A DNA stretch of 16,909 bases from JACQXM01 sp964569425 (GTDB taxonomy: Bacteria > Planctomycetota > Phycisphaerae > UBA1845): NCBI GenBank assembly GCA_964569425.1, contig CAZMVD010000091.1, positions 1-16,909 on the forward strand, given 5' to 3'. A program made the translations under genes and the position numbers. Positions 1 through 8,184 of this stretch are shown in pieces (positions within the stretch are counted from its first letter, which is position 1; each line of letters begins with the position of its first letter). Under the pieces are notes generated by a model, which was not told the DNA's origin, ran no database searches, and was given only the letters and a program-made list of their open reading frames with translations.

Positions 1-406
<406 letters not shown>

Positions 407-485
407 TTTATTCGCTCAGACACCCGACGTGTCGCGACGGATCGAAACCCGCACCACACACCGAGCGCTTTGAACAAAACGTAGG

Positions 486-515
486 CTCTCACTTCTTACG
501 TCGAAAGAGTGAGAG
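486..515 (-). other. Hairpin in the rRNA leader
   Basis: CTCTCACT (486-493) and AGTGAGAG (508-515) are perfect complements around a 14-nt loop. In the minus-strand transcript this gives an 8-bp stem, with weak further pairing inside. It is not followed by a U-tract, so it is a leader or processing structure rather than a terminator. Confidence 0.55.
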
Positions 516-600
516 ACGCCGGCGCCCTGGCTGGACGCCAACTAACTCTGCCCCGGCCGCTGGTACCGACTGGAACCAACGGCGACGGGTCGTAAGGCAC

Positions 601-627
601 CCCGCGAACATCGACGTTCCACGCGGG
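601..627 (-). other. GC-rich hairpin in the rRNA leader
   Basis: CCCGCG (601-606) pairs with CGCGGG (622-627), and AAC (607-609) can pair with GTT (616-618) inside. It lies just downstream of boxA in the direction of transcription, where E. coli-type leaders carry a boxB-like stem. A boxB role is an inference from position only. Confidence 0.5.
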
Positions 628-660
628 CCTTCACACCCTCTCGACGACAAACCTGTTCAC

Positions 661-672
661 TTGTCAAAGAGC
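661..672 (-). promoter_or_regulatory. boxA-like rRNA antitermination site
   Basis: The minus strand reads GCTCTTTGACAA. E. coli rrn boxA is TGCTCTTTAACAA, the site bound by NusB-NusE (S10) for rRNA antitermination. The match is nearly complete, and the site lies about 40 nt downstream of the predicted transcription start, where leader boxA is expected. The TTTGACA inside it should not be mistaken for a -35 element. Confidence 0.75.
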
Positions 673-709
673 TTCCCGCGGCAACCCGATGGGCTGTAGC
701 GAGCAGCGT

Positions 710-737
710 ATCCTATCAGCCACGGCAATGCTGTCAA
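710..737 (-). promoter_or_regulatory. Predicted housekeeping promoter of the rRNA gene
   Basis: On the minus strand a perfect -35 hexamer TTGACA (+ coordinates 732-737) is followed after 16 bp by TAGGAT (710-715), a 4/6 match to TATAAT. Transcription would start near 700-703 and run through boxA into 16S. The bases around the start are GC-rich, as in stringently controlled rRNA promoters, but that control is an inference. The divergent exporter gene begins about 260 bp away on the other side. Confidence 0.7.
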
Positions 738-994
738 GCGGGTCTAAAGAGCCGAATCCGCAAATTATCGGCCTACATGGAGAACGCGGAAATTGCAGTG
801 TAGAGCGAACACGGCGGCCCGTCTGGCGCCCCGGTCGCGGGCCACCGGGTCATTCTTCTCCAGGGAAAGTCCGGCAGCATGAGCGGAAGATTTGTACGGA
901 CTGCACAGGATGCACGATCGACGGTTGGGCTTTGCGTATGCCTGGCGGTACGCTTCCGGATCGGCCGCGCGAGAAAACCACCGCCCGAATCAAC

Positions 995-2290
995 ATGCGG
1001 CGGCCGACGGCACGAACCATGACGTTCAGTCCGCTCACCATCATTCTGCTGGTCACGTTCGTCGATCTGATCGGCTTTGGCCTGATCATTCCGCTTCAGG
1101 CGGTGTACGCGGAGCGGCTCGGTGCCAGTGGCCTGACATTCGGTTTGCTGGTCGGCGCTTATGCGCTGATGCAACTCATTTTCAATCCGATTCTCGGGCG
1201 CTGGTCGGATCGCATCGGCCGGCGTCCGGTGCTGCTGATCAGCGTGCTGGGCAGCGTTTTGGCGCACTTGTTGCTGGGTATCGCAGACCTGGCGCACTCG
1301 CTGCCGTTGCTGTTTGTTGCGCGAATACTCGACGGAATGACTGGTGCGAACATCGCGACGGCACAAGCCTACATCGCCGACGTGACACCGCCGGACCAAC
1401 GCGCGCGCGGGATGGGTCTGTTCGGTGCCGCCTTCGGCGTCGGCTTTGTCGTCGGGCCGGCGCTGGGGGCGCTGCTGGCACTGGTGGGCAGCGCCGTGAG
1501 CGGTCCGCAAACCGGCACCTCGTGGCCGGCGTTCGGCGCGGCCGTGGTGTCGGCAGCGGCGTTCGTGCTGATCGCCCGTTACCTGCCGGAGTCCCGTCCG
1601 CGCGGGAGAACGAGCGGAACGACGGTTTCGGCACCGGTGGCCGTACGCTGGAGCGTGTTGCGACATCCACGCATCGGCGAGTTGTTCGCACTCTATTTCG
1701 CGGCCACTTATGCGCTCGTGCTGCTGGAAGCGACGTTTGTGTATCTGTGTGCGCAGCAACTGAATCTGCGGGAAACGGGCACGGGGCTGGCGTTCGCCTA
1801 TGTGGGCATCACGATGGTTATTGTGCAGGGTGGATTGATCGCTCCGTTGGTTCGCCGATACGGCGAAGTGAAGCTCATTGCCGTGGGGCCGTTCTTTTCA
1901 GCCGCGGGGTTCCTGATGATTTCCCAGGTCGGACGGGGGTTACCGCCGACGGTGGCCTGGCCGTTGCTCTTACTCGGTTGGCTGCCGGTGGCGTTGGGAG
2001 TGGGTTTGACGAACCCATCGCTGCATGCCCTGATTTCGCGTTACGCAGACAGCGAGCGCCAAGGCTCGACGCTGGGGCTGTTTCAGAGCATCGGTTCGCT
2101 GGCCCGCGCCCTTTCTCCGCCCATGGGCGGGTTCCTCTTCACCTATGTCGGAGCTTCCTGGCCGTATTACGTGGGTGGTGCGTTGTTCGTGTTGATCGGC
2201 GCGTACGCCAATTTGATCCGCCGCGCCCATCTGGCAGACGGGAACACGATGAGCAGGGAACCAGTTCCGGTGGACTCGGGCGTTGCCTGA
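995..2290 (+). CDS. MFS efflux transporter, TetA-like (DHA1 family)
   Basis: A 431-residue, very hydrophobic protein with about 12 predicted membrane helices, the usual size for a 12-TM drug:H+ antiporter. Helix 1 carries VDLIGFGLIIPL. The motif A loop between helices 2 and 3 is GRWSDRIGRRP (residues 68-78), ATAQAYIADV (121-130) is typical of TetA-like proteins, and the antiporter motif C is GFVVGPALGALL (150-161). The family exports small hydrophobic compounds, tetracyclines in the classic members, in exchange for protons. The substrate here is unknown, and resistance should not be assumed. The start is uncertain: ATG at 995 or 1019 fit the family, neither has a clear Shine-Dalgarno sequence, and upstream extension of the frame to 689 has no MFS character. 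It is monocistronic and divergent from the rRNA promoter. Confidence is high for the family, low for the substrate. Confidence 0.88.
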   Translation: MRRPTARTMTFSPLTIILLVTFVDLIGFGLIIPLQAVYAERLGASGLTFGLLVGAYALMQLIFNPILGRWSDRIGRRPVLLISVLGSVLAHLLLGIADLAHSLPLLFVARILDGMTGANIATAQAYIADVTPPDQRARGMGLFGAAFGVGFVVGPALGALLALVGSAVSGPQTGTSWPAFGAAVVSAAAFVLIARYLPESRPRGRTSGTTVSAPVAVRWSVLRHPRIGELFALYFAATYALVLLEATFVYLCAQQLNLRETGTGLAFAYVGITMVIVQGGLIAPLVRRYGEVKLIAVGPFFSAAGFLMISQVGRGLPPTVAWPLLLLGWLPVALGVGLTNPSLHALISRYADSERQGSTLGLFQSIGSLARALSPPMGGFLFTYVGASWPYYVGGALFVLIGAYANLIRRAHLADGNTMSREPVPVDSGVA

Positions 2291-2294
2291 GCGG

Positions 2295-2325
2295 CGACGC
2301 GCGGCGCAGGTCCGATTGCGCGTCG
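2295..2325 (+). terminator. Stem-loop just after the exporter gene
   Basis: CGACGCGC (2295-2302) and GCGCGTCG (2318-2325) form a perfect 8-bp stem with a 15-nt loop, 5 bp after the stop codon. No T-run follows, so it is not a classical intrinsic terminator. It may stabilise the 3' end or mark a weak terminator. Confidence 0.35.
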
Positions 2326-2733
2326 GCGTGCGAACGCTCTCCAGCGGACGGCAGGTCGTGTCAAGCGCTTGGCATTTCGCGTGGCGCGGGCGGGCCGAAT
2401 GAGCGCCCGAATCTGGGACGCCGCGCATGGGAAACGAAGAATAATCGGCGAAATTGCTAGGCGCATCGGGAGAGACGGGTTATTATGGTGCCAAGGGGTC
2501 GGAGGGCGTCTTCGGAAAGGGGCCATCAACTCATCAAGAGTCGCGGCCATTCTCGGGTCGCCGAATTTCTCTTGGCAGAACGCTGGCAACCGCGACGGCA
2601 ATTACCTCGCCGTGCAATGGCGGTGAGGGGCCTGGTTCCGAGGAATCTCCAAGTTCACGGCGTCGTCGCGTATGTGGTGCGGGGTACGAATGCCGCGGTC
2701 CGCCTGTCGGAGTCGTGCGAGTAAACATCCACC

Positions 2734-2740
2734 AGGGAGA
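2734..2740 (+). promoter_or_regulatory. Ribosome-binding site that decides the start of the 1472-residue protein
   Basis: AGGGAGA lies 6 nt before ATG 2747. It favours this start over the in-frame ATG at 2672, which has no such site. A hydrophobic signal-like segment follows immediately after the 2747 start. Confidence 0.7.
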
Positions 2741-2746
2741 GCAGAC

Positions 2747-5700
2747 ATGTTTCGCGCAATGTTCCATGCGTTCATCGTGTGCAGTTTGGCGGCCGGCCAT
2801 GCGTCGGGAAACGGGATTATTCGCCTCGTGCCGGCGGACCCCGGGCCCTATACCGGCAATGAAACGTTTCTGGTCGACATCTTCCTGGACAATACCACCA
2901 ATCAGCAATTGCCCATCAGCTTCGTGCGTTTGGACTTCAGCGATTCAACGGTTTTTCTCCCGCCTGCCATGGAGTGGGCCTTGACGCCTCAGGGGGCCGG
3001 CAATCCCAACTTGCCGGTGGCGGTGTTTGATCCGCCCAGCCCCACGTTGAATGTCCTTGCCCCGTTGGGTTCCATTCAGCTTGGGCGCGTGCAGATCACG
3101 CTGCCGCGGCTGGATGGCTGTTACGTTCTCGATGTGATGCACGTTCCTGCGGTCGGTGGCGGAACCGTGGTCGTGTTTGAACCGGTTCCCGGTGTGGCGA
3201 TCGTGTGGCAGCCAACGAATGGAACGTTGCTCGGTGGTAGCCGCAGTTTCAAAGTCGGCGAATTCGGCGGGATGGAGTTGTGCAACGGGCTGGACGACGA
3301 CTGCGACGGGCTTGTCGATGAGGATTTCTTTGAGGAGCAATTCGATCCCGAGTCGGGCGGGACCATCAAAGTCGGGCCGGGGGGAACCTGCGTCATCGGT
3401 GTGGGCAACTGTGAGGTACCGGGTCGGTTGCGCTGCTCACCCGATGGAACCGAGTTGGTTTGCGAGCCCGGGCAGATCCCGCAGGAGCCGCGCCCGGAAG
3501 GCCCCTATGGTTCGCCAAGTTGTTATGACCTGGAGGACAACGACTGCGACGGACTGGTCGATTTTGAGGATCCCGACTGCCAGGGGCCGGAGCTGTGCGA
3601 CGGCCTGGACAACAACAACAACGGCGAGATTGACGAGCTTTGGCCCGAACTGGGTCAATCCTGCACGGTGGGTCAAGGAGCCTGTCAGCGGACCGGCGAG
3701 TACATCTGCCGCGAAGACCGGACCGGCACCGAGTGCAGTGCCAAGCCCGCGCAACCTGGCGTGGAAGGTCCGCCGGGCTCTTTCCGATGCAGCGACGGTT
3801 TCGATAACGACTGCGACGGTTTGAAGGATCTGGAAGACCCGGATTGCCAGGAACCGGAGAAATGCGACGGCAAGGACAACGACGGAAACGGAGAGATTGA
3901 CGAACTCTGGCCCGAACTGGGACAGGTCTGCACCGTGGGAATCGGTGCGTGCGAACGGACCGGCGTTTTCGTTTGCAGACCGGACGGTACGGGCACCCAA
4001 TGCAGCGTGACACCGGGAGCCAAGAGCCCCGAGGGGCCGGGTTGCGATTGCGGCGACGGTATCGACAACGATTGCGACGGGCTGATCGATCTGGACGATC
4101 CCGATTGCGGCGGGAGCATTCTTCGCGTGCAGGCGGCGCTGCCGGAAATCTGCCGCAACCACGCCGGCGAGTGCCGCAGCATGCATCGCATCGATTGGAC
4201 GACGATCAACGGCGGTCCGGCGCTGGTCGAAACCGCCGAGATTCTGGCCATGGATGCGGACGGCCAGATTCTGGATGCCGCGCCGGTTGCGGCGACGGAT
4301 GTGGTGCGGATCACGCCGCGCGACGACGTGACGCAAACGGCGCTGAACTCGTTTGCGTTTCAGGGCACTGTGGAGTTTTGGGCGAACCGATTCCAACCTT
4401 GCGTGCAAGGGCCGGATGTCGGACTCGGGGCGGCGTGCAGCTACCTCGATACCGATTGCGACAACGATCTGGACCTGGCGGACATCGCGCATTTCCAATT
4501 GCATTTCGGCGAGTCCTGGACCATCCATGACGTGACGGCGCAGCGGCCCGTGCTGCGGGTCAAGGCCGACAATGGGGCGGGGCTGGCACATGCGTACGTA
4601 TCGCCCGTGCCGCACGTGCGCGTCTGGTCTCCCGATGAAACGGTGGTCAGCCTTTCCGAGGGCGACCGGATTCGCGCTGAGATTCAGCTTGCCAACGTGG
4701 AACTATCCGCGCTGGAGCTCTATCTGGACGGCGTGGCGGTGTTCGCCGCCCTGGGGCTTGACCCCGCGACCGACTTTCCGGGCGGGCCCTACGGAGGCGA
4801 CGTGGTCCTTCCCAACGGCTGTGTGGCGAAAATCTGTGAGCTGATCGTGGATGCCGCGGATGTGAATACGTTGTCTGCGAACACCTTGCGAATGTACGTG
4901 GAAAACATGTGCTGCGGCGGGCACCGCCTCACGGCGCGCGCGCCGGAGCTGATGGGATCCTATCCGTTGCCGCCGCCCATGGCCTGCGCGCAGCCGTTGA
5001 CCAACGGCAGCGGTGTGTCACACGGCTTTGAGGTGGACGTCGTGACGCCTGCCGACCACAGCATCGATCCGGCGCCGCCGACGGCGGTGGCGGGCACGAT
5101 CTGCCACGGCCTGCAGCTCGACTCGCCCACCCCGAGCATCGACGGATTCGTCCGAATCAATGCGGGGCTGTTTCCGGTCTTCCTGAGCGGCATCAGCCTG
5201 GGCGACGGTGTGTTCACGGCGAATACCTATCGCTATGTGTTCGAAGCTTCGCTGCCGCGGACCAATCACTTCCAGGAGATGATCGGCAACGCTTTGCCGG
5301 GAACGCTCGATCATGGAAGCAACTTCATCATCGCCGAGGCTCGCGATCCGCTGTTGAACTCGACGTTCGACGTGGTGCCCATGGCCGTGGGGCCGTTGGC
5401 GCCCGCACCGGCACCGGCTCTCGCCGGTGCATCGGTCGCGGGGTCAAACGGCGTGCCCCACGGCTTCAGCGTCACCGCCACCGCCGCGGGGCTGAGCACG
5501 ATCGTCACCGCGGCGTTGCAGCCTATCGTGACGTCGGTGATTCAGGACGTCGAGAACATGCTGACGGCGTTGAAAGGATCGAAGGTGACCATTCCGACCA
5601 GCGCGTGCGACGTGAACGCCAGCGTGCTGGTGAGCGACCCGGTTCCGTTCAAGTTCACGGCCGATCCCAACGACTTCACGTTCGACGTGGTGCCGAGCAA

Positions 5701-7165
5701 CGACAAGCTCGACATTGTGGTCACGTCGGGTCTGATGGAAGTGGACGGCTCGGTGAGCGGTAGTTGCAAGATCACCGGGCTGTTCGGAGAGTGCTTCATC
5801 CGCGTCAAGATCCGCGTGGGGGCGGAAGTGGACATTGACAAGGTCGTTCTGAAGGTGGGCATCACGGAAGACGATTTGATCAACAAGAACCCGCTGAATC
5901 CCACGCTGAGCATCGACAACAACGACATACACATCAACGTCAGCGACGTGTCCTCCAAGGTGGAATGCTGGGGCGGCGTGCTCGCTCAGATTCTCTCCCT
6001 GGGAACCATCAACCTGATCGTCAACCATGTGGTCGAAAACAAGATCGACGATTACCTGGCCGATCTGGACGTGACCCAGTACCTGGGGCTGATTCCGGTG
6101 CCGCCGATTCCATTGGACGTGTTGGATTTCGACCCCGTCGACATCGAGGCGCTGGGCGTGGCGTTTCATTTCGGTCTGACCGAAGTGGAGATCAATCCGA
6201 GCGGCTTGACGGCCGGGTTCATGACCGAATTCGTTCCGACCCAGGTCGATGAGGAGATTGCCGCGCTGCCCGGTTTGCCCGACACAATTGCCGCGCTGCC
6301 GCTGCCGCCTTTGCCCAACCCGCAGGCCGGAGAGGTCACGGCGCTGGTAGCGGACGATGCCATCAACCAGTTGTTCCATGCCCTGACGCGCAACGGAATC
6401 CTCAAGACGCAGTTTGAGGACGTGCGGCAGCTACAGGACCTGCTGCCGGCCAACTGCAACACGCTGCCGACGGGTCAACTGGGTCAATGTGCCGCCATTC
6501 AGGGCGTTTCGTGTGCTTCGCTGGTCAACCCGGCGGATCAGACTGCCTGTCTGTCTACGAACTTCCTGCTGAGCAGCTTGAACCTGTCGGGCGCTACCCC
6601 GATCCTGCTGCACGGCAAGCTGAACGTGCCTCCCAAGTTCCTGGTCTTCCGCACCAACGGCACGCAGGAGGTTGTGGTGGTCATCCGGTTGATGCAGGCG
6701 TTCGCCGGCATCGTGGCCGACCGCGACGGCGACGGGGTCTTTACGGGGGATTACAGTTCGGTCAAGAGTTGTTACACGGGCACACCGCCGAGTAACGACC
6801 AGTGCGCGTTGTGGGCGACCTGTTTCAACGTCAATTACTTGTCCCTGCTTACGCTCGGCACTGGACCCGGTGGCGTGCCGCGGCTTACCTTCAGCGTCGT
6901 CGATTCGGATATGACCATTCCCACCGCCTGTGCCGGCGGGGTGGTGGTGCCGGGCGGCAACGATGCCTTCAATGAGATATTTGAAGGTCTGGTGTTCGAT
7001 CTGATCCGCGACTACGTGGACAACAACGTGCCGCCGTTCGATCTGCCGTTGGACTTTGGCGGCCTGATTACCCTCCAGAACCTGAAGACGATTATTCACG
7101 GCAACATGTTTGATCCGGTGTTTGACGACACATTCGGTCTAACCCTGGATCCGGCCGCACCGTAA
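2747..7165 (+). CDS. Giant secreted protein: MopE-type modules, dockerin-like motif and a BPI/LBP-like (TULIP) C-terminal half
   Basis: A 1472-residue protein. The N-terminus (MFRAMFHAFIVCSLAAG) is a plausible signal peptide, cleaved near residue 21. Residues about 22-175 look like a beta-rich extracellular domain. Residues 179-454 hold three related Cys/Asp modules with CDGLDDDCDGLVDE-type motifs, as in MopE-family putative metal-binding repeats. Residues 568-588 (DTDCDNDLDLADIAHFQLHFG, minus the last residue) form a dockerin/EF-hand-like calcium loop common in planctomycete exoproteins. Residues about 600-914 are beta-rich and unassigned. Residues 915-1472 follow the order of elements in mammalian BPI/LBP: a first barrel, a hinge with SGLTAGF, a second-barrel start DDAINQLFHALTRNGIL (from 1203), and an end with VPPFDLPLDFGGL (from 1428). 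The BPI reading is my inference from memory of the family; no search was run. If right, the protein binds lipid outside the cell. It is a single gene, convergent with the methyltransferase. Confidence 0.9.
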   Translation: MFRAMFHAFIVCSLAAGHASGNGIIRLVPADPGPYTGNETFLVDIFLDNTTNQQLPISFVRLDFSDSTVFLPPAMEWALTPQGAGNPNLPVAVFDPPSPTLNVLAPLGSIQLGRVQITLPRLDGCYVLDVMHVPAVGGGTVVVFEPVPGVAIVWQPTNGTLLGGSRSFKVGEFGGMELCNGLDDDCDGLVDEDFFEEQFDPESGGTIKVGPGGTCVIGVGNCEVPGRLRCSPDGTELVCEPGQIPQEPRPEGPYGSPSCYDLEDNDCDGLVDFEDPDCQGPELCDGLDNNNNGEIDELWPELGQSCTVGQGACQRTGEYICREDRTGTECSAKPAQPGVEGPPGSFRCSDGFDNDCDGLKDLEDPDCQEPEKCDGKDNDGNGEIDELWPELGQVCTVGIGACERTGVFVCRPDGTGTQCSVTPGAKSPEGPGCDCGDGIDNDCDGLIDLDDPDCGGSILRVQAALPEICRNHAGECRSMHRIDWTTINGGPALVETAEILAMDADGQILDAAPVAATDVVRITPRDDVTQTALNSFAFQGTVEFWANRFQPCVQGPDVGLGAACSYLDTDCDNDLDLADIAHFQLHFGESWTIHDVTAQRPVLRVKADNGAGLAHAYVSPVPHVRVWSPDETVVSLSEGDRIRAEIQLANVELSALELYLDGVAVFAALGLDPATDFPGGPYGGDVVLPNGCVAKICELIVDAADVNTLSANTLRMYVENMCCGGHRLTARAPELMGSYPLPPPMACAQPLTNGSGVSHGFEVDVVTPADHSIDPAPPTAVAGTICHGLQLDSPTPSIDGFVRINAGLFPVFLSGISLGDGVFTANTYRYVFEASLPRTNHFQEMIGNALPGTLDHGSNFIIAEARDPLLNSTFDVVPMAVGPLAPAPAPALAGASVAGSNGVPHGFSVTATAAGLSTIVTAALQPIVTSVIQDVENMLTALKGSKVTIPTSACDVNASVLVSDPVPFKFTADPNDFTFDVVPSNDKLDIVVTSGLMEVDGSVSGSCKITGLFGECFIRVKIRVGAEVDIDKVVLKVGITEDDLINKNPLNPTLSIDNNDIHINVSDVSSKVECWGGVLAQILSLGTINLIVNHVVENKIDDYLADLDVTQYLGLIPVPPIPLDVLDFDPVDIEALGVAFHFGLTEVEINPSGLTAGFMTEFVPTQVDEEIAALPGLPDTIAALPLPPLPNPQAGEVTALVADDAINQLFHALTRNGILKTQFEDVRQLQDLLPANCNTLPTGQLGQCAAIQGVSCASLVNPADQTACLSTNFLLSSLNLSGATPILLHGKLNVPPKFLVFRTNGTQEVVVVIRLMQAFAGIVADRDGDGVFTGDYSSVKSCYTGTPPSNDQCALWATCFNVNYLSLLTLGTGPGGVPRLTFSVVDSDMTIPTACAGGVVVPGGNDAFNEIFEGLVFDLIRDYVDNNVPPFDLPLDFGGLITLQNLKTIIHGNMFDPVFDDTFGLTLDPAAP
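3281..4108 (+). repeat. Three in-frame copies of a Cys/Asp-rich MopE-like module
   Basis: Copies span about 3281-3580, 3596-3847 and 3863-4108 (residues 179-278, 284-367, 373-454). Each begins with a C-(D/N)-G-x-D Asp-rich loop and continues with a segment such as CTVGxGACxRTG, then C...DGTxxxC. Each closes with DNDCDGLxDxxDPDC. Copies 2 and 3 are close to each other and both contain NGEIDELWPELGQ. Copy 1 is the most divergent and is longer in the middle. The DNA copies differ at many third positions, so the duplication is not recent. Confidence 0.85.
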
Positions 7166-7215
7166 CGGGGGTTGGCGGTCTTGGGTTCCGGGGGTCGCGG
7201 ACCATTGCCGGGAGG

Positions 7216-8184
7216 TCAATCAGGTTTGCGCAGTGTGTAGAGGTAGAACGATACGAAGCATTCTCCGACGAACGGGAGTCCGTGGAAAATGCGGGTGGCG
7301 CGGGCGGCGCGCGAGCTGCTGAAGCCGCGCGCTTCCCGCCGTTGAACGATCAGGCCGGCTTCGCGCACGCATTTTTCGAATGCGCGCGCCGTCAGTCCGT
7401 TCAGAAACGGGTAGAACGACTCGCACTTGCGCCACTTGTTGTGTCGCTTATTTCCGGTTTCAGGGTCGAGGTCCCAGTGCCGCGGCACGAACGTAGGATG
7501 ATCGTAAACTTCGGCAGAGACGCGAAAGAGCGATTTCGCTGAAACGAGAAGGTGAACCCAGGGAATCGGGATGAGCGACTCGAGGTGATGCCCGTACGGC
7601 CCGCGCCAAGGCGACCACCAAATCCACACTTCACCGCCGGGCCGAAGCACGCGGTGCCATTCGGCTACCGTGTCGCGCGGGTGGGGGACGTGTTCCAGCA
7701 CGTCGAAACAACAGATGATATCGACGTGCGCGTCGGGAAGATCGATCCGCCGGTCGTCCGCGGCGTGCACAAACGCCGGCGCTTTGGCGCGATCTGGTAG
7801 CGCTTGGGCCGCGGTCGAACGTGCCCGGTCGATGGCTTTCGCCGAGGCATCGACGCCGATGACGCTGCGGCATGCGAAGTCGGTCGCGAGCTGCCGGCTC
7901 AGCGCTCCTGATCCGCAGCCAAAATCCAGCACGTCCTTACCCGCCAAAACCGAGGAATCGAAGTGATCGACAAGCTGCTGTCGCAGGGAATGTAATCGCC
8001 ATCGTTCATAGTCCGCGGGGTTGGTCGTTCGTGCCAGACCGTCGCCGCGGTGGAAGGGCGAGTGTCGCTGGCGGCGCAGCGAAACTTGCAGGAGCAGGCG
8101 CTCGATCAGGCCCAATCCATGCGGTACGTTTGGCCCGCGATGGACTTCGGCGGTCGAGGCGTTCGGTTGAAGTATTAATCCCAT
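7216..8184 (-). CDS. Class I SAM-dependent methyltransferase (UbiG-like fold)
   Basis: A 322-residue protein with the Rossmann-fold methyltransferase motifs in order. Motif I is VLDFGCGSGALS (residues 85-96), the SAM-binding nucleotide loop. GVDAS (110-114) supplies the acidic residue at the end of strand 2. Motif IV is DIICCFDVLEHVPHP (155-169), and LRPGGEVW (180-187) is the post-motif. This pattern is typical of the Methyltransf_11/25 families acting on small molecules, lipids or sugars; the acceptor cannot be read from sequence. About 80 residues precede motif I, and about 120 residues of variable, probably substrate-binding sequence follow the core. ATG (8182-8184) is the only good start, with a weak ribosome-binding site. 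The gene stands alone: it is convergent with the large secreted protein (50-bp gap) and has a long non-coding stretch upstream. Confidence 0.9.
   Translation of the reverse strand: MGLILQPNASTAEVHRGPNVPHGLGLIERLLLQVSLRRQRHSPFHRGDGLARTTNPADYERWRLHSLRQQLVDHFDSSVLAGKDVLDFGCGSGALSRQLATDFACRSVIGVDASAKAIDRARSTAAQALPDRAKAPAFVHAADDRRIDLPDAHVDIICCFDVLEHVPHPRDTVAEWHRVLRPGGEVWIWWSPWRGPYGHHLESLIPIPWVHLLVSAKSLFRVSAEVYDHPTFVPRHWDLDPETGNKRHNKWRKCESFYPFLNGLTARAFEKCVREAGLIVQRREARGFSSSRAARATRIFHGLPFVGECFVSFYLYTLRKPD

Larger units (their letters stand above)
407..703 (-). promoter_or_regulatory. 16S rRNA precursor leader
   Basis: This is the transcribed spacer between the predicted rRNA promoter (710-737) and the 16S 5' end near 406. 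It has no credible gene. It contains a boxA-like antitermination site (661-672) and two hairpins (601-627 and 486-515). It ends in an A-rich stretch (AATAAAAAAGTG on the minus strand) directly before the mature 16S. A 16S processing stem would need a partner beyond the 16S 3' end, which lies outside the window. Confidence 0.7.
2291..2746. other. Intergenic region, 456 bp, no convincing gene
   Basis: Apart from the stem-loop after the exporter stop and the ribosome-binding site of the next gene, I see nothing firm here. The overlapping short frames have Arg/Gly-rich, low-complexity translations typical of non-coding high-GC DNA. A TATTAT sequence occurs near 2480 but has no acceptable -35 partner at 16-18 bp. 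The promoter for the following large gene presumably lies here but cannot be assigned. Confidence 0.5.

Noticed and set aside
773..1759. 328-codon minus-strand frame, and the 892-2460 plus-strand frame
   Set aside because: Both lie over the MFS exporter gene in other frames. Their translations are Arg/Gln/His- or Arg/Gly-rich with no domain, while the exporter frame has motifs A and C and clear membrane segments.
2485..2724. 79-codon + frame upstream of the large secreted protein
   Set aside because: Arg-rich translation without a family. It lies in the presumed upstream region of the next gene, and overlapping frames look equally plausible.
3437..4615. 392-codon minus-strand frame, and 5444-6379 (311 codons, minus)
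   Set aside because: These are antisense to the 1472-residue protein, which has a signal peptide, ribosome-binding site and recognisable modules. The antisense translations have no coherent domain.
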